DNA from: Oxalobacteraceae bacterium OTU3CINTB1
Lineage (GTDB): Bacteria > Pseudomonadota > Gammaproteobacteria > Burkholderiales > Burkholderiaceae_D
Direction of reading: 5' to 3'
DNA: 64,000 bases
Assembly (NCBI GenBank): GCA_024123955.1
Contig: CP099652.1
Location: forward strand, 992,001 to 1,056,000
Shown: positions 59,045 to 64,000 of the stretch, one piece after another
Layout of the letters: every line of letters begins with the position of its first letter
Numbering within the stretch: position 1 is the stretch's first letter
The notes under the pieces: generated by a model
What the model saw: the letters and a program-made list of their open reading frames with translations, nothing else
What the model was told of the DNA's origin: nothing
Databases searched by the model: none
Translations under genes and position numbers: made by a program

Positions 59045-61063
59045 ATGGCGGCCCACTCCGTTACTACGCTGTCCTTCCCCGCCGCCGTCGGCGCCCGGTC
59101 GACCCGCTTCATCGGCGGCGGCACGCCCATGCGCGACATGGTGCGCGATTTCCCATGGCAGGACACGGCGCTGGGCGCCATCGACGACTGGTCCGCCGCG
59201 CTGCGCACCAGCGTCGGCATCGTCATGCATTCGGTGCACCCGATGTTCCTGTGGTGGGGCGACGGGCTGACGCAGGTCTACAACGACGCCTACGTGCCGT
59301 GCTTCGGCGAGGGCAAGCATCCGGCCGCGCTCGGGCATGGCGGGCGCGAATGCTGGGCCGAGATCTGGCCCATCATCGGGCCGCAGATCGACGCGGTGCG
59401 CAACGGCGGCGAGCCGCGCTGGTACGCCGACAACCTGGTTCCGATCTGGCGCAACGGCCGCATCGAGGATGTCTACTGGAGCTACACCTACACGCCGGTG
59501 TTCGGCGAGGACGACGGCATCGCCGGCGTGCTGGTGGTGTGCACCGAGACCACCGCCAAGGTGCTGGCCGAACGCCGCCGCCACGCGCTCGACCTGCTGG
59601 CGCGCCGGCTGCTGGCCTGCCGCAGCGAGGCCGACGTGCGCGCCGGCATCGCGCTGAGCGCCGGCGACGCGCCGGACGACCTGCTGTCGGTGGACCTGTT
59701 GCGCGGGCCGGGCGCCGCTGCCGCCAACGGCGCCGACCTGGCCGTCGGCGATCCTGCCGTCATCGTCATCCGTGGCGCCGAACTGCATCTGTGCGACGAG
59801 CTGGCGCTGGCGTTCCGCGTGTCGCAACGGCTGCCGATGGACGTGTCGTTCCGCCAGTTCCTGGAACAGTACACCGCCACCGTGTGCGCCACGCTGAGCC
59901 GTCTCGACAGCGACCGCGCGCTGGCGCAGGCGATGGCCGAAAGCGAGCGCCTCAACGCCGACCTGAACGCGTCGTCGCGCACCAAGGACGAATTCCTGGC
60001 CATGCTGGGCCATGAGCTGCGCAATCCGCTGGCGCCCATCGTCACCGCGCTCAAGCTGATGAAGCTGCGCGGCGGCGAGCACAGCGAGACCATCCACGAG
60101 CAGGAAGTGATCCAGCGCCAGGTCGACCACTTGGTGCGGCTGGTGGACGACTTGCTCGACGTCTCGCGCATCGCCAGCGGCAAGGTCGAGCTGCGCAAGG
60201 AGACGGTGCCGCTGGCGGACGTGCTCAACAAGGCGATCGAAATGGCCGGTCCGCTGCTCGAGCAAAAGCAGCACCGGCTGCTGGTCGACGTGGCGCCGGT
60301 GCGCTGGCACGGCGACCCGGCGCGGCTGGCGCAGGTGGTGTCCAACCTGCTGAGCAACGCGGCGCGCTACACGCCGGCCGGCGGCCACGTGACCCTGGCC
60401 ACCCGGGTCCGGGAGCGCGCGCTGACGCTCCAGGTCACCGACGACGGCTCGGGCATCTCGCGCGACCTGCTGCCGCACATCTTCGATCTGTTCGTGCAGG
60501 GCAACCGCCTGGTCGACCGCGCCAAGGGCGGCCTGGGCATCGGGCTGGCGCTGGTGCGCAACCTGGTCCGGATGCACGGCGGCGACGTGGCCGCCTACAG
60601 CGCCGGCGAAGGGCGCGGCAGCACCTTCACGCTGACCTTGCCCGACTCGGTGGTGGAGGAAGCCGACTCCGGCCACGCCCCGTCGAGCGACAGCGCGCCG
60701 GCGCAGGGCGGCGGCACCCATGTGCTGGTGGTCGACGACAACCAGGACGCCGCCGATTCGCTGGCCGAGCTGCTCGGCGCGCTCGGCTACAACGCCACGG
60801 TGGCCTACGATCCGGCCCATGCCATCGCCGAGGCGGACAGGGCGATGCCGCAGGTGGCCATCCTCGACATCGGCCTGCCCGGCATGGATGGTTTCGAGCT
60901 GGCCGCCCATCTGCGCCGCCTGCCGCGCGGCGACGGCCTGAAACTGATCGCGCTGTCCGGCTACGGCCAGGAGAACGACAAGCACCGCAGCCGCGAGGCG
61001 GGCTTCGCCGCCCACCTGGTCAAGCCGATCAATATTGCCGACCTGCAGACAACGTTATCATAA
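59045..61063 (+). CDS. Hybrid sensor histidine kinase with PAS-like domain and receiver
   Basis: The protein has 672 residues from the ATG at 59045. The N-terminal PAS-like sensor (HPMFLWWGDGLTQVYNDAYV) is followed by a GAF-like linker, then HisKA with the phospho-acceptor H323 (GHELRNPLAP), the HATPase core (NLLSNAARYTP, DDGSGI, GLGIGLALVRNLV), and a C-terminal receiver with D608 in ILDIGLPGMDGF. It has no transmembrane segment and probably senses a cytoplasmic signal. There is no output DNA-binding domain, so a separate response regulator is needed. An in-frame open segment reaches 58814, but its translation is not protein-like. It is divergent from the TonB receptor. Confidence 0.88.
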   Translation: MAAHSVTTLSFPAAVGARSTRFIGGGTPMRDMVRDFPWQDTALGAIDDWSAALRTSVGIVMHSVHPMFLWWGDGLTQVYNDAYVPCFGEGKHPAALGHGGRECWAEIWPIIGPQIDAVRNGGEPRWYADNLVPIWRNGRIEDVYWSYTYTPVFGEDDGIAGVLVVCTETTAKVLAERRRHALDLLARRLLACRSEADVRAGIALSAGDAPDDLLSVDLLRGPGAAAANGADLAVGDPAVIVIRGAELHLCDELALAFRVSQRLPMDVSFRQFLEQYTATVCATLSRLDSDRALAQAMAESERLNADLNASSRTKDEFLAMLGHELRNPLAPIVTALKLMKLRGGEHSETIHEQEVIQRQVDHLVRLVDDLLDVSRIASGKVELRKETVPLADVLNKAIEMAGPLLEQKQHRLLVDVAPVRWHGDPARLAQVVSNLLSNAARYTPAGGHVTLATRVRERALTLQVTDDGSGISRDLLPHIFDLFVQGNRLVDRAKGGLGIGLALVRNLVRMHGGDVAAYSAGEGRGSTFTLTLPDSVVEEADSGHAPSSDSAPAQGGGTHVLVVDDNQDAADSLAELLGALGYNATVAYDPAHAIAEADRAMPQVAILDIGLPGMDGFELAAHLRRLPRGDGLKLIALSGYGQENDKHRSREAGFAAHLVKPINIADLQTTLS

Positions 61064-61098
61064 AGAGTTGTGTTTTTCTTAAATAAGCCGCTAGAATA

Positions 61099-61128
61099 GC
61101 TCCCGGGAAACTTTATCAGGCCGGGAGC
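61099..61128 (+). promoter_or_regulatory. Hairpin enclosing the ribosome-binding site of the M48 gene
   Basis: GCTCCCGG (61099-61106) pairs perfectly with CCGGGAGC (61121-61128). GGGAG within the right arm is the expected Shine-Dalgarno for the ATG at 61132. Transcripts starting upstream of 61099 would have the site sequestered. Confidence 0.5.
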
Positions 61129-61131
61129 CGT

Positions 61132-62352
61132 ATGGAATTGGTTTATAAGAACGAAAAAGCGTTGTTCGGCATCATGCTGGCCGTCTCGCTTGCCGTTTGG
61201 ACCGGCCTGCTGGCGGCGACCATGGGCGTGGCGCTGGCCTATTTACTGATTTACCTGCTGCTGTTCTTCATTACCTACTGTTTCGCGCAATCGGCGCTGG
61301 TGTCCTGGCTCAAGGGCACGGGCGTGCGCATCACCCCCGAGCAATTCCCCGACCTGCGCGAGCGCATCGACGCCTGCTGCCGGCGCCTCGGGCTGGAGAA
61401 CGCGCCGGAGGCGTACCTGCTGCAAATGGGCGGCAGCTTCAGCGCCTTCGCCACGCGCTTTCTCGGCAAAAACTTCATCGTGCTGTATTCGGACATCGTC
61501 GATGCGCTGGAGGAGCGCCCGGACGCGATCAACTTCTACATCGGCCACGAAATCGGCCACCTCAAGCGCCACCACCTGCGCTGGTCGGCGTTGCTGGCGC
61601 CGGCGTCCTGCGTGCCGCTGCTGGGCGCGGCCTACGCCCGCGCGCGCGAATACACGTGCGACCGCCACGGTTTCCATGCCTGCGACGACCTCGACAGCGC
61701 ACAAGTAGGCCTGGCGGCGCTGGCGGCCGGCGGCAAGCGCTGGCGCCAGCTCAGCACGGCCGGTTACGCCGCGCAGGCGCAGCAGTCGTCCGGCTTCTGG
61801 ATGTCGTTCCACGAACTGGTCGGCGACTATCCGTGGCTGGTCAAGCGCATGGCGGTGATGCGCGGGCTGGCCGGCGGCAGCGAGGTCGAGCAGCCCGGCC
61901 GCCACGGCTGGGCCTATTTGATGGCGCTGTTCGTGCCGCGGCTCGGTGTCGGCGGCGCCGGTTCGCTGCTGGCGGTGCTGGCGCTGGGCGGCGTGCTGGC
62001 GGCGGTGGCGCTGCCCGCCTACCAGGACTACGCCACGCGCGCGCGCATGGCGCAGGCGGTCGGCGTCGGCCAGGACGCGACGGCGGCGGTGGAGCGCTAC
62101 TTCTACGCCCACGGCAGCGGCCCGGCCACCCTGGAGCAGGCCGGCTACGCGATGGCCGACCCCAACCACGTGGTGCAGAGCATCACGGTCGATGCCGCCA
62201 ATGGCGCGGTGCACGTGTTCCCGGCCGACTTGAATTATCGCGGCAAGGCTATTGCGTTCACGCCGAGCCTGGATGAGAATAAGCGCGTGGCCTGGCGCTG
62301 CGGCAGCGACGCCATCCCGGCCCGGCTGCTGCCGGCCGACTGCCGCGAGTAG
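61132..62352 (+). CDS. M48-type membrane metallopeptidase fused to a type IV pilin-like domain
   Basis: The protein has 406 residues. Two N-terminal transmembrane helices (IMLAVSLAVWTGLLAATMG, ALAYLLIYLLLFFITYC) precede an M48 domain with HEIGH (H139, E140, H143) and the third-ligand region AREYTCDRHG (E173). From about residue 275 the sequence AVLALGGVLAAVALPAYQDY and ATRARMAQAV is strikingly like the N-terminal helix of PilA, but without the prepilin-peptidase motif GFTLIE. The C-terminus WRCGSDAIPARLLPADCRE has the two cysteines of a pilin disulfide loop. M48 peptidases act in membrane protein quality control (HtpX) or processing; the pilin part is unexplained. Confidence 0.85.
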   Translation: MELVYKNEKALFGIMLAVSLAVWTGLLAATMGVALAYLLIYLLLFFITYCFAQSALVSWLKGTGVRITPEQFPDLRERIDACCRRLGLENAPEAYLLQMGGSFSAFATRFLGKNFIVLYSDIVDALEERPDAINFYIGHEIGHLKRHHLRWSALLAPASCVPLLGAAYARAREYTCDRHGFHACDDLDSAQVGLAALAAGGKRWRQLSTAGYAAQAQQSSGFWMSFHELVGDYPWLVKRMAVMRGLAGGSEVEQPGRHGWAYLMALFVPRLGVGGAGSLLAVLALGGVLAAVALPAYQDYATRARMAQAVGVGQDATAAVERYFYAHGSGPATLEQAGYAMADPNHVVQSITVDAANGAVHVFPADLNYRGKAIAFTPSLDENKRVAWRCGSDAIPARLLPADCRE

Positions 62353-62405
62353 TCGGCCGCGCCGGCCCCGCCGACCCTCGGCGCCACCCCTCGAAGGACG
62401 CCGTT

Positions 62406-62990
62406 TTGATCACACCGCTGGAAGTCGCCGCCAATGCCGTCATGGCGCTCTCCATCGTACTTGCCGGCCGCAACAATGTGCATTCGTGGTGGCTGGGCGT
62501 GATCGGCTGTTCGATGTTCGCGGCGTTGTTCTACACCTCCAGGCTGTACGCCGACGTCGCCCTGCAGGCCTTTTTCATCGTCACCTGCCTGATCGGCTGG
62601 CGCCAGTGGGTGGCCGGCGGCGGCGGCGCCGCGCTGCCGATTTCCAGGGCGCGTCCGTTGCTGGTGGGCTCGATGGCGGTGGCCGGCCTGGCCGCCACCG
62701 CCGCCTATGGCCTGATGCTGCAAGCGTGGACCGACGCCTACGCGCCGTTCATCGACTCGGCCGTGCTGATGTTCAGCATCATCGCGCAACTGCTGCTGAT
62801 GGGGCGGCGGTTGCAAACCTGGCCGTTCTGGCTGCTGGTCAACACCGTCTCCGTTCCGCTGTACGCCAGCCGTGGCCTGTACCTGACCGCCGCGCTGTAC
62901 GCAGCCTACTGGCTCAACGCGCTGGCGTCTTGGTTTTTCTGGCGCCGGCAGATGCGCGGCCAAGAGGCAACGGCGCAACTAAACGCGTAG
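62406..62990 (+). CDS. pnuC: PnuC-type nicotinamide riboside transporter
   Basis: The protein has 194 residues and seven likely transmembrane helices. It is identified by VHSWWLGVIGCSMFAALFY, CLIGWRQWV and WLLVNTVSVPLYASRGLYLT. PnuC facilitates uptake of nicotinamide riboside for NAD salvage. The start is a TTG at 62406; no ATG lies near the family start. The usual kinase partner NadR is not in the window. The symbol is given on family resemblance and the thiamine-type relative PnuT cannot be excluded. Confidence 0.82.
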   Translation: MITPLEVAANAVMALSIVLAGRNNVHSWWLGVIGCSMFAALFYTSRLYADVALQAFFIVTCLIGWRQWVAGGGGAALPISRARPLLVGSMAVAGLAATAAYGLMLQAWTDAYAPFIDSAVLMFSIIAQLLLMGRRLQTWPFWLLVNTVSVPLYASRGLYLTAALYAAYWLNALASWFFWRRQMRGQEATAQLNA

Positions 62991-63056
62991 AAAACACCGA
63001 CAAAAATCGACATTGCTCTAAGCACGCTCTATCATTCATTTCCAAGCGGAAAAAAT

Positions 63057-64000
63057 ATGGAGCACAAAATGCAATGGTTCTATGATCTCAAGATAGGCAA
63101 GAAGTTAATTCTGGCGTTCGCCGTGGTGATCGCGCTGACCTGCTTCCTGGGCCTGTTCTCGATCAACCAGCTGGTCAAGGTCAACCAGGCTTCCACCGAT
63201 ATCGCCACCAACTGGATGCCGGCCGTGCGCTACCTGGGCCAGATGCAAACGTCGATGTCGCGCTACCGCATCTCCGAATCGACCCACATCCTGCTGTCCG
63301 AGGAGGCCGACATGGCGGCCACCGAGAAATCGATGGCGACCCGCCTCGAGACGCTGGGCAAGCAACAGGCCTCGTACGCGGCGCTGGTGTCGGAGCCGGA
63401 GGAAAAACGCATCTATGCCGAGTTGCAGAAAACCTTGGAGGCCTACCAGGCCGAAAGCAAGAAACTGACGGCGCTGTCGCGCGCCGGCCAGAAGGACGAG
63501 GCGCGGGTGCTGTTCCGCGGCGCCTCCAACAAGGTGTTCCGCCAGGTCAACGAGCAGCTTGACGCGCTGGTCAAGATCAACGACGACGGCAGCATGGCGG
63601 CCGACACGTCGGCTGCGGAGACGTTCTCGCTGGCCCGCAAGCTGATCCTGGGCACGCTGGGCGCGCTGATCGTCATCAGCCTGCTGCTGGCGACGACCGT
63701 CTCGCGCGCCGTCGCCGCGCCGCTGCAGGAGGCGGTGGTGATCGCCCGCCGCGTGGCCGAGGGCGACCTGACCGGCCACATCGTCAGCAGCAGCAAGGAC
63801 GAGACGGGGCAATTGATGTTGTCCCTCAAAGCCATGAACGACAGCCTGTTGCGGGTGGTGGGCGAGGTGCGCGGCGGCACCGATACCATCGCCACCGCCT
63901 CGGCGCAGATCGCCAGCGGCAACCTCGACCTGTCGAGCCGCACCGAGGAACAGGCCAGCTCGCTGGAAGAGACCGCCTCGGCGATGGAGGAGCTGACCTC
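63057..64000 (+). CDS. Methyl-accepting chemotaxis protein, N-terminal part
   Basis: The frame opens at the ATG at 63057 (MEHKMQWFYDLKIGKKL), with GCGGAA just upstream, and runs off the window. The first helix (LILAFAVVIALTCFLGLF) and a second one (KLILGTLGALIVISLLLATT) bracket a periplasmic four-helix-bundle sensor domain. The HAMP region follows at APLQEAVVIARRVAEGDL, then the start of the signalling domain (SSRTEEQASSLEETASAMEE). It belongs to the Tar/Tsr-like MCP class of Betaproteobacteria. The ligand is unknown. An alternative start is the ATG at 63069. Confidence 0.93.
   Translation, partial: MEHKMQWFYDLKIGKKLILAFAVVIALTCFLGLFSINQLVKVNQASTDIATNWMPAVRYLGQMQTSMSRYRISESTHILLSEEADMAATEKSMATRLETLGKQQASYAALVSEPEEKRIYAELQKTLEAYQAESKKLTALSRAGQKDEARVLFRGASNKVFRQVNEQLDALVKINDDGSMAADTSAAETFSLARKLILGTLGALIVISLLLATTVSRAVAAPLQEAVVIARRVAEGDLTGHIVSSSKDETGQLMLSLKAMNDSLLRVVGEVRGGTDTIATASAQIASGNLDLSSRTEEQASSLEETASAMEELT

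Noticed and set aside
58781..61015. A 744-codon minus-strand frame opposite the hybrid kinase
   Set aside because: The kinase motifs on the plus strand are complete; the antisense frame is a compositional shadow.

Overview
The window is 64 kb of GC-rich chromosomal DNA from a betaproteobacterium. The best fit is Oxalobacteraceae (Massilia, Duganella or a relative). The evidence is the gene order rapZ-hprK-ptsN, DUF3683 FAD/Fe-S oxidoreductase-HIT-DUF971-ubiE-ubiJ-ubiB and fmdB-DUF502-aspS-nudB-EEP-clsB, plus protein-level resemblance recalled from memory. No database search was possible, so the genus is an inference. No rRNA, tRNA, CRISPR array, prophage or intact insertion sequence was seen.

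Layout. 1-7.1 kb: the end of an enoyl-CoA hydratase/hydrolase, then on the minus strand the nitrogen-PTS group (ptsN, hprK, rapZ), queF coupled to a CPBP membrane protease, and ilvA; yqaA is on the plus strand. 7.3-24.2 kb: a giant FAD/Fe-S oxidoreductase, HIT and DUF971 genes, then the ubiquinone block (ubiE, Tim44-like, ubiJ, ubiB, TPMT-type methyltransferase). Between DUF971 and ubiE lies a module of about 7 kb that looks accessory: SsuA-like binding protein, LacI regulator, TonB receptor, flavin monooxygenase and secreted esterase. It is bounded and subdivided by copies of a dispersed palindromic repeat. 24.2-32.8 kb: fmdB, DUF502, aspS, nudB, an inserted serralysin-like protease plus a DUF4160/DUF2442 pair, then an EEP phosphatase/nuclease, clsB and an S4 protein. 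32.9-39.9 kb: a TetR-controlled fatty-acid beta-oxidation operon. 40-41.4 kb: a RES/Xre-type toxin-antitoxin pair with an unusually long antitoxin. 41.5-43.2 kb: a Tat-exported PhoD phosphatase. 43.6-52.0 kb: a conserved but poorly understood cluster of transglutaminase-DUF2126, circularly permuted ATP-grasp/alpha-E, a second transglutaminase and a zinc metallopeptidase. 52-64 kb: periplasmic binding protein, S41 protease, catalase-family protein, large TonB receptor, hybrid histidine kinase, an M48 peptidase fused to a pilin-like domain, a PnuC transporter and the start of a chemotaxis receptor.

Two families of intergenic hairpins stand out. One has GGGGTC...GACCCC termini (4713-4739, 6354-6437, 43333-43428), and the 6354-6437 copy has perfect 38-bp arms. 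The other carries ACACGTAGGGCGGATTAG (12219-12326, 18080-18182, 55630-55740). They sit next to genes that look inserted or operon boundaries.

The most interesting candidates for follow-up are the ATP-grasp/transglutaminase/metallopeptidase cluster, the M48-pilin fusion, the long-antitoxin RES system with a direct-repeat operator, and the LacI-controlled TonB/SsuA/monooxygenase module. None can be called a new system from sequence alone.
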